Assembly: GCA_023228425.1 (NCBI GenBank)
Contig: JALOBE010000002.1
Location: 62,001 to 126,000 of the forward strand
DNA length: 64,000 nucleotides
Direction: 5' to 3'
Source of the DNA: Syntrophales bacterium
GTDB taxonomy: Bacteria; Desulfobacterota; Syntrophia; Syntrophales; UBA2210
This document shows positions 16,828 to 25,217 of this stretch, piece by piece; position 1 is the first letter of the stretch; the number at the start of each line of letters is the position of its first letter. The notes below the pieces were generated by a model. It saw only the letters and a program-made list of their open reading frames with translations. It was not told where the DNA came from and did no database searches. The position numbers and the translations under genes were made by a program.

Positions 16828-19017
16828 ATGGCAGAACTCCAAGGACACATCGAGAACATACCATACTTCGACGAGGAATCGGGTTTCGCCATAGTACGGC
16901 TGAGGGTGCGCGGAAGCCGGGACCTCGTCACCTGCGTGGGCTCCATGGCAGCCCCCATTCCGGGCGAAATGCTTTCCATGGAGGGTGAGTGGATCAACCA
17001 TCCCCGCTACGGCCGCCAGTTCAAAGCCGACTCCTGTCTGACAACCGCGCCCGCATCGGTCCAGGGTATTCGGAAATACCTGGGATCAGGGCTTATCAAG
17101 GGAATCGGCCCCGTCATGTCCCGGCGCATCGTCGGTACCTTCGGAGCAGACACCCTCGACATCATCGACAATGACATCGGGCGGCTCATGGAAATCCCCG
17201 GTATCGGAGAACAGCGCGTCGGAAGCATAGAAAAAGCCTGGCGGGAACAAAAGGAAATCCGCTCGGTCATGATATTTCTTCAGGGCCACGGCGTCAGTAC
17301 GGCCTATGCCGCCAGGATCTTCAAGCACTACGGAAAGGATTCCATCAGGCTCGTCGGAGAAAACCCCTACCGGCTTGCCATGGACATTGCCGGCATCGGC
17401 TTTCTTACGGCAGACAAGATTGCCGGAAACATGGGCTTTGCCCGGGACTCTCACCGGCGCGCCGAGGCGGGCATCCTCTATGTCCTGAACCAGCTTGCCG
17501 ATCAGGGCCACGTGTATTACCCCGAACGGCTTCTCGTTGACGAGGCCTGCTCCATGCTGGATGTTGAATCCACGCTGGTTGAGACGGCCTTGGGAGTCCT
17601 GGCGGAAGAAAAGCGTATTATACGTGACACACGGACGGACTCCGATCAATCGGCGGTCTACCTCCCCCCGTTTTATCAGGCCGAAACGCAGGCTGCGGAA
17701 CGGATGAAGGTCCTCGTCGGAACGGCACGAGATTCTCTCGGCATCGATGCCGGAGCGGCCATCGCCCACGCCCAGAAAACGATGGCCGTCACCCTTGCCC
17801 CGAAGCAGGTCGAAGCCCTTCAATCCTCGATAAAAAACAAGGTCCTGATCATCACGGGAGGCCCCGGAACAGGGAAAACGACCATTCTGAAGGCGATCCT
17901 GAACATTCACACCGGACGGACGGCCCGGGTGCTTCTGGCAGCCCCCACGGGACGGGCGGCGAAGAAGCTTTCAGAGGCCACGGGGCGGGAGGCGAAGACG
18001 ATTCACCGACTCCTGGAATTCAACGGACGGAGGGGAGGCTTCCAGAAGACCGAAGATTCCCCCCTGGAATGCGACATGCTCGTTGTGGACGAAACGTCCA
18101 TGATCGACATTGTTCTGCTGTACCACCTCCTGAAAGCCCTCCCCGCACGGGCTACGCTCATACTGGTGGGTGACGTGAACCAGCTGCCTTCCGTCGGACC
18201 CGGTATGGTTCTTCGGGACACAATCGATTCGGGAGTCATTCCCGTGGTGGAACTCAACGAGATCTTCAGACAGGCCCGCGAAAGTTCCATCATCGTCAAT
18301 GCCCACAAAATCAACCAGGGATTGTCCCCCGATACGGAACCACAGCAGGAAGGGCTTTCGGATTTTTATTTCATCGAGCAGGAAGAGCCGGAAAAGGTGC
18401 TGGACACCCTGATACGGCTCGTCAAGGAACGGATCCCGGCCCGTTTCGGGCTCCACCCCCTGTACGACATCCAGGTGTTGACTCCCATGAATCGCGGAAC
18501 CCTCGGGGTGTCCAACCTGAACAACGAACTTCAGAAGGTTCTCAACCCCGGGGAGCACGGCGTGACGAGGTCCGGGAGAGAGTTCAGGATCAATGACAAG
18601 GTGATGCAGATAACCAATAATTATGACAAGGAAGTCTTCAACGGCGACATAGGAAGAATTGTCGCCCTGGGAAGAGATGAACAGGAAATCCGGGTTCTCT
18701 TCGACGATCGCCTCATCACCTATGACTATGCCGAACTGGACGAACTGGTCCCGGCCTATGCCGTAACGGTGCACAAAAGCCAGGGATCGGAATACCCTGC
18801 GGTGGTGATTCCGGTCCTGACACAGCACTACATGATGCTGCAGCGCAACCTGCTGTACACCGCCGTCACACGGGGCAGGAAGCTGGTGGTCCTGATCGGG
18901 ACGAAAAAAGCCCTGGCCATTGCCGTCAAAAACAACCGGACCCGGCAGCGGTTTTCGCTGCTGAAGGAGCGGTTGCGCGGTCCGGGAGTTCCGCCTCATC
19001 ACTCCGAGAATTTGTGA
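16828..19017 (+). CDS. recD2: RecD2-type ATP-dependent DNA helicase
   Basis: A 729-residue SF1B 5'-3' helicase. The start at 16828 (MAELQGHIENIPYFDEESG) matches the OB-fold N-terminus of RecD2; the upstream frame to 16756 looks untranslated. The middle has helix-hairpin-helix repeats (GIRKYLGSGLIKGIGP, LMEIPGIGEQRVGSIEKAW). Motor motifs are GGPGTGKTT (I), VVDETSMID (II), VGDVNQLPSVGPG (III), and AVTVHKSQGSEYP with NLLYTAVTRGRK near the C-terminus. RecD2 acts without RecBC in replication fork and mismatch-related repair. Its length matches Deinococcus RecD2 (about 715). Confidence 0.95.
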   Translation: MAELQGHIENIPYFDEESGFAIVRLRVRGSRDLVTCVGSMAAPIPGEMLSMEGEWINHPRYGRQFKADSCLTTAPASVQGIRKYLGSGLIKGIGPVMSRRIVGTFGADTLDIIDNDIGRLMEIPGIGEQRVGSIEKAWREQKEIRSVMIFLQGHGVSTAYAARIFKHYGKDSIRLVGENPYRLAMDIAGIGFLTADKIAGNMGFARDSHRRAEAGILYVLNQLADQGHVYYPERLLVDEACSMLDVESTLVETALGVLAEEKRIIRDTRTDSDQSAVYLPPFYQAETQAAERMKVLVGTARDSLGIDAGAAIAHAQKTMAVTLAPKQVEALQSSIKNKVLIITGGPGTGKTTILKAILNIHTGRTARVLLAAPTGRAAKKLSEATGREAKTIHRLLEFNGRRGGFQKTEDSPLECDMLVVDETSMIDIVLLYHLLKALPARATLILVGDVNQLPSVGPGMVLRDTIDSGVIPVVELNEIFRQARESSIIVNAHKINQGLSPDTEPQQEGLSDFYFIEQEEPEKVLDTLIRLVKERIPARFGLHPLYDIQVLTPMNRGTLGVSNLNNELQKVLNPGEHGVTRSGREFRINDKVMQITNNYDKEVFNGDIGRIVALGRDEQEIRVLFDDRLITYDYAELDELVPAYAVTVHKSQGSEYPAVVIPVLTQHYMMLQRNLLYTAVTRGRKLVVLIGTKKALAIAVKNNRTRQRFSLLKERLRGPGVPPHHSENL

Positions 19018-19100
19018 AGCAACGGAGGCCGTTTTCTGGTATAACCCGGGGCGCCTGATGCCGCACCGAATCAACCCGAATCACTGAAACGAGGTGTACC

Positions 19101-19760
19101 ATGAAGAAATGGATTTGCAAAATCTGCGGTTACATCCACGAGGGAGAAGCTCCTCCGGAGACTTGCCCGATTTGCGGCGCCCCGGCCTCGGAGTTTGAGC
19201 CTATGCCCGACGATAAAAAACAGGACACCTCGTCCCCCGGAACACTGCCGGGAGCGAACAGAGAGGAGGCGCCCCCGGAAAGGCAACAGTATATGCCGGC
19301 CTTTGTTCGCAATAACCGCTTTCTGTCGTTCATAGCCAGGGTTTTCCCCCTCTTCCAGTTTCACCCCATCATGGCCCACTTCCCGAACGGCCTCATTCCC
19401 GCGTCGGTTTTTTTCCTGCTGCTGGCGATCTTTTTCGACCTTCCCTGCGTGGAACTAACTGCCTTTTATACCCTCTGCGCTGCCGTGGTACTGTCTCCCC
19501 TGACGGTGATCACGGGCATCTATAGCTGGAAGGCCCACTACAAAAAAGCGGTGACAACCAGGTTCATGTTCAAGCTCTACGGCGGAATCGCCTTCGTTGT
19601 GCTGGGATCGGCAACCATCATATGGCGCCTGATGACCCCGGGTATCGTTGAAACCGGAACAGGTCCTTATGTCGTCATCAACCTCGTCCTGCTGGTCCTG
19701 GCGGCCCTCCTGGGCCATGTAGGAGGCAGCATCGTTTTTGCCGGAAGACGACAGCGATGA
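19101..19760 (+). CDS. Rubredoxin-domain/DUF2231 membrane fusion protein
   Basis: A 219-residue protein with two parts. Residues 1-34 are a rubredoxin-type iron site (CKICGYIHEG, then CPICGAPASEF), as found at the tail of rubrerythrins. Residues about 35-75 are a charged linker. Residues about 85-215 are four hydrophobic helices of the DUF2231 type (FHPIMAHFPNGLIPASVFF). The protein would hold an Fe(Cys)4 electron carrier at the cytoplasmic face of the membrane. It starts at an ATG after GAGGTG and is followed by a beta-CASP hydrolase with 40 nt between. The function is unknown; electron transfer to a membrane partner or oxygen stress response is inferred from the rubredoxin site only. Confidence 0.85.
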   Translation: MKKWICKICGYIHEGEAPPETCPICGAPASEFEPMPDDKKQDTSSPGTLPGANREEAPPERQQYMPAFVRNNRFLSFIARVFPLFQFHPIMAHFPNGLIPASVFFLLLAIFFDLPCVELTAFYTLCAAVVLSPLTVITGIYSWKAHYKKAVTTRFMFKLYGGIAFVVLGSATIIWRLMTPGIVETGTGPYVVINLVLLVLAALLGHVGGSIVFAGRRQR

Positions 19761-19800
19761 ACCGGAGCGCGGCACAGCGAAAATCCTTGAGGAGACAACG

Positions 19801-21423
19801 ATGGCTACGATAACCTTTCTCGGCGGAGCCCGATCGGTTACGGGCTCGACCTATCTTGTCGAAACAGAAGACGGAAAGCGACTGCTTATCGACTGCGGTC
19901 TCTTTCAGGGCGGAAGCCGGATCGAACGAAGGAATCGGGAGAACTGGGGCTTCAGGCCGTCGGAAATCGACGCGGTGATTCTGACTCACGGCCACATCGA
20001 TCACAGCGGGCGCATTCCGAAGCTCGTCAAGGACGGCTTCAGGGGACCCGTCATCACCTCGCCTCCCACGGTCGAGATCTGCCAGATCATGCTCCTTGAC
20101 TCCGCCCACGTCCAGGCCATGGAGGCCCGGTGGAAATCGTCCCGCAACGTCCGACGGGGCGGAAAACCCGTGGAACCGCTCTACACCATAGACGATGCCC
20201 GTAACAGTCTCGCCTGCCTGAAACCCATGGAACGGGACCGCCTGTTCGAGCCGGTGCCGGGCGTACGGGCGCGGTTGAGGAATGCCGGGCACATTCTGGG
20301 GTCATGTTTTATCGAACTGTGGCTGTCCGAAAAATCCGGCACCATCAAGCTGGTTTTTTCAGGAGACCTGGGCAACAAGAACCAACTCATCGTCAGGGAT
20401 CCCCACGAGGTCGCCGAGGCCAACTACCTGTTCCTCGAATCAACTTACGGTGACCGCCTGCACCGGACCTTTGAGGATAGCAAGGCAGAACTCCTGGAGG
20501 CCATTCGTTATGCCGTGTCCCACGGAGAAAAGGTCATCATCCCGGCTTTCGCCCTGGAACGGACCCAGGAAATTCTTTACCTCCTGGGTGAATTCTACCG
20601 GGACGGGTCCCTGCCGAAAATACCCGTCTATGTCGACAGCCCCCTTGCAATAAAGGCTACGGAAATATTCAGAAACAACAAAAAATACTATGATGATGCA
20701 GCCCGGGCCATCGTCGAGCAGGGATTCGACCCCTTCGACATGCCGACGCTCCGTTTTACTCCGACAACAGATGAGTCCATCGCCATCAACCGCAGATCGG
20801 AACCGGCCATCGTTATATCCGCCAACGGAATGTGTACCGCGGGCAGAATCAAACATCACCTGAAGCATAATCTCTGGCGGCCCGGGGCGAGCCTGATAAT
20901 TGTGGGATATCAGGCTGAAGGAACCACGGGGAGAAAAATCGTCGACGGCGCCGGGACAGTCCGCATTTTTCGGGAGGAAGTGTCCGTCAGGGCCAGGGTG
21001 TACACCATCGGCGGATTTTCCGCCCATGCGGACCAGAAGGGTCTTATCGACTGGGTCCGGCCTCTCGTCGATTCCAACCCGCGCGTTTTTCTTGTCCATG
21101 GGGAATTGAAGGCCAGTGAGCCCCTGGCGGCAAAAATTGAAGCGGACCTGGGCCTCGAAACCTACATACCCGACTGGAAAGAATCGGTGCTGCTGACACC
21201 CCGCCGGGAGATTATCGCGCAACCGGGGGTAAGGAAAGCTCCCGAAACACTACCGGGAATACAGAGAGAGGAGCTTCTCGAATCCATTGAAATTCTCGAG
21301 GAACGGCTCGAACTCCTTCGTGACGGACTCACGGACGACCGGTATCCGGAAGCAATGGACAGGACAATGCTGGACCGGCTGAAGAAAATCAGTTCCGACC
21401 TGGCCGGCCTGGTTTCTCCCTGA
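19801..21423 (+). CDS. Beta-CASP metallo-beta-lactamase fold RNase-like hydrolase
   Basis: A 540-residue protein starting at 19801 with GAGGAG six bases upstream. The metallo-beta-lactamase core has THGHIDHSGRIPKL, then AGHILGSC and FSGDLGN as metal ligands. The beta-CASP region follows (ALERTQEILYLLGE, then YVDSPLAI, ISANGMCTAGRIKHHL and GFSAHADQKGL). This is the YSH1/CPSF-like class of prokaryotic proteins, which includes exo/endoribonucleases. The last about 60 residues are a charged coiled helix. Its partner RNA and cleavage preference are unknown. It follows the rubredoxin-DUF2231 gene with a short gap. Confidence 0.92.
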   Translation: MATITFLGGARSVTGSTYLVETEDGKRLLIDCGLFQGGSRIERRNRENWGFRPSEIDAVILTHGHIDHSGRIPKLVKDGFRGPVITSPPTVEICQIMLLDSAHVQAMEARWKSSRNVRRGGKPVEPLYTIDDARNSLACLKPMERDRLFEPVPGVRARLRNAGHILGSCFIELWLSEKSGTIKLVFSGDLGNKNQLIVRDPHEVAEANYLFLESTYGDRLHRTFEDSKAELLEAIRYAVSHGEKVIIPAFALERTQEILYLLGEFYRDGSLPKIPVYVDSPLAIKATEIFRNNKKYYDDAARAIVEQGFDPFDMPTLRFTPTTDESIAINRRSEPAIVISANGMCTAGRIKHHLKHNLWRPGASLIIVGYQAEGTTGRKIVDGAGTVRIFREEVSVRARVYTIGGFSAHADQKGLIDWVRPLVDSNPRVFLVHGELKASEPLAAKIEADLGLETYIPDWKESVLLTPRREIIAQPGVRKAPETLPGIQREELLESIEILEERLELLRDGLTDDRYPEAMDRTMLDRLKKISSDLAGLVSP

Positions 21424-21480
21424 TTACGCGCGGACGCGCTGACGGAAACGAAGAAAAAGGAAGAGAAAGGAGTTGATGGC

Positions 21481-22245
21481 ATGGATTTTCGGAACATCAC
21501 CTACGAAAAACAGGGATACATCGCTATTCTCACCCTGAACCGGCCACCGGCCAATTCGATCAACCTTGCCACGCTGGAGGAGATCGACCGGGTCCTTGAT
21601 GATGTCGCCGGCAACAACGACATTCGGGTACTCGTTATAACCGGTGCGGGAGAAAAGGGCTTTTCAGCCGGATTCGACGTGTCCGACGCGGCTAACAGCG
21701 ACAAGGCCGGCCCCATGGGCCAGGCTCTGTGGACGAGAATCAGCCGTTTTCAGAAGCCCGTTATTGCGGCCATCAACGGCTACGCCTTCGGCGGGGGGTG
21801 TGAACTGTCAATGGCCTGCACGTTCAGGGTCATGCTTTCAGGTGCGAAGATCGGCCTTACGGAACTCAACATGGGCATCATCCCCGGCTGGGGAGGAACC
21901 CAACGCATGCCCGCCATCCTGGGTAAATCGAAGGCCTTGGACCTGATACTGTTCAGCAAACGCATCACCGCCGAAGAAGCGCTGGATATCGGCCTGGTGG
22001 ACGCGGTTTCCCGGCCGGGAGAATTGATGAAAGATGTTATGGAGATGGCCGGTTTCCTGGCCGGACGTCCCCCCCTTGCCGTTCAGGCCGTAATGAGGGC
22101 TGTCACCGTGGGCCTGGAAAAGGGACTCGATGAGGGATCAAAGGCCGAGCAGGACGGCATCGCCTTGACGAGCCGCTCCAGGGACGCCACGGAAGGTTTC
22201 ATGGCTTTCCTGGAAAAACGGGAACCGGACTTCAAGGGTGAATGA
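21481..22245 (+). CDS. Enoyl-CoA hydratase/isomerase family protein
   Basis: A 254-residue crotonase-fold enzyme. The oxyanion-hole loop is ITGAGEKGFSAGFDVSD, and AINGYAFGGGCELSMAC with TELNMGIIPGWGGTQRM carries both positions of the catalytic glutamates of hydratases. Such enzymes hydrate trans-2-enoyl-CoA in beta-oxidation or butyryl-CoA metabolism. AGAAAGGAG lies upstream of the ATG. It is followed after 21 nt by a 3-hydroxyacyl-CoA dehydrogenase, so the pair supplies two successive steps. Confidence 0.93.
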   Translation: MDFRNITYEKQGYIAILTLNRPPANSINLATLEEIDRVLDDVAGNNDIRVLVITGAGEKGFSAGFDVSDAANSDKAGPMGQALWTRISRFQKPVIAAINGYAFGGGCELSMACTFRVMLSGAKIGLTELNMGIIPGWGGTQRMPAILGKSKALDLILFSKRITAEEALDIGLVDAVSRPGELMKDVMEMAGFLAGRPPLAVQAVMRAVTVGLEKGLDEGSKAEQDGIALTSRSRDATEGFMAFLEKREPDFKGE

Positions 22246-22266
22246 CCTTCGTTGAAAGGAACTGCA

Positions 22267-23418
22267 ATGACTGCGGAAGACGTAAAAGACATTGCCGTGA
22301 TCGGCGCCGGAGACATGGGTCACGGAATCGCCGCCTGCTTCATCAGGGCAGGCTACCGGGTTGTCCTGCGGGACATCGAGCAGGAATACATCGATCGCGG
22401 CGTCGACAATATAAGAAAAAGCCTGTCGCGCCTCGTGAACAAGGGCACAATGACCCGGGAGGCCTTCGATGAAGCACTGTCGCGACTGGTTCCCATGATT
22501 GACCTCGCGGAAGCCGTCCGAAACGCCGATTTCGTCATCGAGGCCGTTCCCGAACGGCCGGACCTGAAAAAAAGCGTTTTCGCCGAACTCGACCGGAACG
22601 CTCCGAAGCGTGCCATCCTGGCCTCCAACACGTCGAACATCAGCATCACCGATATAGCCGCTGCCACCGGCCGCCCCGACAAAGTCGTGGGCTGTCACTT
22701 CTTCAACCCGGCCATGGTAATGAAGCTGGTGGAGGTCACCCGGGGCGATCACTCCTCCGATGAATCAATTCAGACGGCCTGTGAACTGGCACGAAAGATC
22801 GGGAAGGTTCCCGTCATCGTTGAAAAAGACTCGCCGGGATTCATTTCCAACCGGGTCAATGAACCGACAGTGGTTCTGCTTTCAAAAATTCTTGAAGCAG
22901 GAACTCCCACGCCGGAAGAATTCGACGCCGCTTTCAAGGCATTCATGCCGATGACTCCCTTTGAACTTCTGGATTACGTCGGCATCGACATCTGTTATCA
23001 CGGCCTCGAATACTTCGCCCAGGCGCTTTCACCGGACTACGCGCCTTCGAAGGCCCTGGAAACCTATGTCAGGGAAGGCAGGCTGGGGAAAAAGACGGGG
23101 AGCGGATTCTTCGATTGGTCCCGGGGGAGACCGGAAATCGACCCTTCAAAAGCGACATCCGAGTATGACCTGAACCACCTGGTTGCCCTGCAGGTGAACG
23201 AAGCGACAAAGCTTATCGAAGAAGGCGTGTGTACCGATCCGGCACAGATCGATCTCGCCATGATAAACAGCAGCGGATCGCCCTTCGGACCCTTCGCCCT
23301 GGCCCGGGGGATCGGCTATGACGTGCTGAACGCGAAGCTCGAAGAACTCTACGACAGGTTCGGACTGGAAATCTTCAAGCCCACGAAAACCATGAAGGAA
23401 GGTGGCGTGACCACCTGA
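22267..23418 (+). CDS. 3-hydroxyacyl-CoA dehydrogenase with two C-terminal domains
   Basis: A 383-residue NAD-dependent enzyme. The Rossmann motif is VIGAGDMGHGIAACF, the catalytic region has CHFFNPAMVMKLVEVTRG (His and Glu of the dyad) and EKDSPGFISNRV follows. Unlike the about 280-residue PaaH/Hbd form it has a second 3HCDH C-terminal domain (about 295-375; NHLVALQVNEATKLIEEG, PFGPFALARGIGYD). It oxidises 3-hydroxyacyl-CoA to 3-ketoacyl-CoA. The ATG at 22267 has AAGGA seven bases upstream. It is the last gene before a GC-rich hairpin at 23457-23495. Confidence 0.93.
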   Translation: MTAEDVKDIAVIGAGDMGHGIAACFIRAGYRVVLRDIEQEYIDRGVDNIRKSLSRLVNKGTMTREAFDEALSRLVPMIDLAEAVRNADFVIEAVPERPDLKKSVFAELDRNAPKRAILASNTSNISITDIAAATGRPDKVVGCHFFNPAMVMKLVEVTRGDHSSDESIQTACELARKIGKVPVIVEKDSPGFISNRVNEPTVVLLSKILEAGTPTPEEFDAAFKAFMPMTPFELLDYVGIDICYHGLEYFAQALSPDYAPSKALETYVREGRLGKKTGSGFFDWSRGRPEIDPSKATSEYDLNHLVALQVNEATKLIEEGVCTDPAQIDLAMINSSGSPFGPFALARGIGYDVLNAKLEELYDRFGLEIFKPTKTMKEGGVTT

Positions 23419-23456
23419 TCCCTGGGAGCAAAACCTGCCGTCCGGGACGCCCCGCC

Positions 23457-23495
23457 CGTGTCACGCTGCCCGGGAAGACAACACAGCGTGACACG
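23457..23495. terminator. GC-rich hairpin between convergent genes
   Basis: CGTGTCACGCTG (23457-23468) pairs perfectly with CAGCGTGACACG (23484-23495) across a 15-nt loop. It lies between two convergent genes, where it could end transcription from both sides, but neither strand has a T run. Confidence 0.5.
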
Positions 23496-23500
23496 CGGTA

Positions 23501-23767
23501 CTAGAGCACGATTGTGATGCCGCTATGGGAACTTAAGCGGTTAAAGAGATCCGTCCGGTCCTCGTCACTGTGCACGATGGCTTCAACCCGGAGGGAGCAG
23601 TAGGAGCCGGCGGCACTTGTCCTCGAATGACTGACCCGACAGGCCCGTTCCTGGAACACCTCCCCAATGGCCCGCTCCATCATGGCCCGATCGGAACCGA
23701 TGACGGTGTATGCCCAGGAGCACGGATACTCCAGCACTGCCCGCCCTCCCTTCTTCTCCGGGTTCAT
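23501..23767 (-). CDS. DUF493 (YbeD-like) protein
   Basis: An 88-residue protein from the ATG at 23767. Residues LEYPCSWAYTVIGSD and the ending SSHSGITIVL match the YbeD/UPF0250 family, a small ferredoxin-like ACT-type fold. In E. coli YbeD lies in the lip operon region but its function is unknown. It is downstream of the cytochrome b/SOD gene on the same strand with about 40 nt between. Confidence 0.8.
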   Translation of the reverse strand: MNPEKKGGRAVLEYPCSWAYTVIGSDRAMMERAIGEVFQERACRVSHSRTSAAGSYCSLRVEAIVHSDEDRTDLFNRLSSHSGITIVL

Positions 23768-23807
23768 GGCCGTACCGCCCCGGGGGGCCCTTGCCGCTCC
23801 CGCGGCA

Positions 23808-25217
23808 TCATTTTTCCAACTGTTCCAGGGCAAAATCCCAGTTGACGAGATTGTCCATGACGCCGGTCAGGTAATCGGCCCGCCTGTTCTGGTAGTCCAG
23901 ATAATAGGCGTGTTCCCAGACGTCCACCGTAAGAAGGGCCTTGATACCGCGTGCTACAGGAGTATCGGCATCGGCAGTGGTCATGATATCAAGCTTGCCC
24001 TCGAGCATGACCAGCCAGGCCCAGCCGCTGCCGAACCGGCCCATGGCGGCCGCATGGAAGGCTTCCCGGAACCGGTCAAAACCGCCGAAGGAGGCGGTGA
24101 TCAGTTCCAGCATTTTCCCGCCCGGCCTTCCCCCTCCCCCCGGCGTGAGGCATTTCCAGTAAAACGTGTGGTTCCACAGCTGGGCCGCGTTGTTGAAGAG
24201 CGCTCGTTTCGAGGGGTCATCCACGATCGTTTTCAAAATTATCTCCAGGGGTTCCTCTTCAAGGCCGCTGCCCGCGATCAGTTTGTTCGCGTTTGCCTCA
24301 TACTGGGCATGGTGCTTGCCGTAATGAAAATCAACGGTCCTTCCGCTGATAGTGGGCTCCAATGCCCCCGATGCATAGGGAAGATACTCTCGTTCAAGAA
24401 TCATGGCTCCTGTTCCTCCTTCATGTTGGTCAGTCATCCTGCCGGTCGGTTGTTCACCCCTCTTTTCGACGGAGCTGCTGCCGGTGGAATGGATGGTTCC
24501 CTCTATCCGGTCCCCCGGCAGGATTTTCCGGTCCTTTTTCATACGTTCATCCATCCACAGGGGATGCCGTTTCCGGGCGTAGTCGAGTCCGACATACCCT
24601 GTGAACATACCTCTGAGAAGCGGTCTGTTCGGCTTTATCAGCAGGGCTGCGATATGGGCGACAAAGGCGAGAACAAACAGAAAAAAAGCACCATTGTGTA
24701 TCCAGGTGGCCGTCAGGGCGATTGGCCGTGAAAGCTGAGGGTTCAGGAGGTTCATGTAGGTCTTGACCAGTCCGGAGAGTACCAGCAGTACTATGAGTGC
24801 CGCCATTCCCATGTAGGCGAGGCGCTGTTCCGGCAGGTATTTCCCGAAAGGCGGCTCCTCGCCCTTGCCGAAAAATGATTTGATGACCGCGATGGATGCT
24901 TTCAAATCACCCCGCCGGGGAATAAGACCTCCGTCCCCCCGAAGCCCATGATAAAATAAATGGAAAAAAGCGACGGCAACGAAAACGATGGCGGCCGCGT
25001 AATGAAGCGAGAGGGTGACAAAAAAATCATCAGCCCAGGAAAAACCGGGAATCTCGGTAATATAGTATCGCCTTCCCACGGGCAGTTCGAGCAGGCCGGT
25101 GACGATCAGCATGATTCCCGACAGGGCGACGGCCCAGTGCTCGACCATCTCTATCAGTCCATGCCGCCTTACCAGGTCCTGCTTCCTCGGGATTCCATCA
25201 GTCACAGCCGCCGCCAT
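23808..25217 (-). CDS. Cytochrome b561-type membrane subunit fused in frame to iron superoxide dismutase
   Basis: One uninterrupted frame of 469 residues. Residues about 1-235 are a four-helix cytochrome b resembling formate dehydrogenase gamma (His-bearing helices MVEHWAVALSGIMLIVTG, LHYAAAIVFVAVAFFHLFYH, TWIHNGAFFLFVLAFVAH). Residues 236-271 are a polar linker. Residues 272-469 are a complete Fe-type SOD with ligands His298, His350, Asp432 and His436 and the Fe-type NNAAQLWNH segment. A strong internal AAGGAGG (24415-24421) lies 10 nt before the ATG for residue 272, so free SOD may also be made. It overlaps by 20 nt the Tat Fe-S protein gene. With four helices, the SOD end would face the cytoplasm. 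Two former genes that lost a stop is the simplest origin. Confidence 0.85.
   Translation of the reverse strand: MAAAVTDGIPRKQDLVRRHGLIEMVEHWAVALSGIMLIVTGLLELPVGRRYYITEIPGFSWADDFFVTLSLHYAAAIVFVAVAFFHLFYHGLRGDGGLIPRRGDLKASIAVIKSFFGKGEEPPFGKYLPEQRLAYMGMAALIVLLVLSGLVKTYMNLLNPQLSRPIALTATWIHNGAFFLFVLAFVAHIAALLIKPNRPLLRGMFTGYVGLDYARKRHPLWMDERMKKDRKILPGDRIEGTIHSTGSSSVEKRGEQPTGRMTDQHEGGTGAMILEREYLPYASGALEPTISGRTVDFHYGKHHAQYEANANKLIAGSGLEEEPLEIILKTIVDDPSKRALFNNAAQLWNHTFYWKCLTPGGGGRPGGKMLELITASFGGFDRFREAFHAAAMGRFGSGWAWLVMLEGKLDIMTTADADTPVARGIKALLTVDVWEHAYYLDYQNRRADYLTGVMDNLVNWDFALEQLEK
24404..24421 (-). promoter_or_regulatory. Internal ribosome binding site before the SOD domain
   Basis: AAGGAGG followed by 10 nt and ATG (24402-24404) lies inside the long fusion frame. 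It is stronger than the site before the frame's own start and could give independent translation of the dismutase. Confidence 0.6.

Noticed and set aside
17971..19074. 367-codon minus-strand open frame
   Set aside because: Antisense to the recD2 motor domain and without an RBS.
23667..24731. 354-codon plus-strand open frame
   Set aside because: Antisense to the SOD and cytochrome b coding region.
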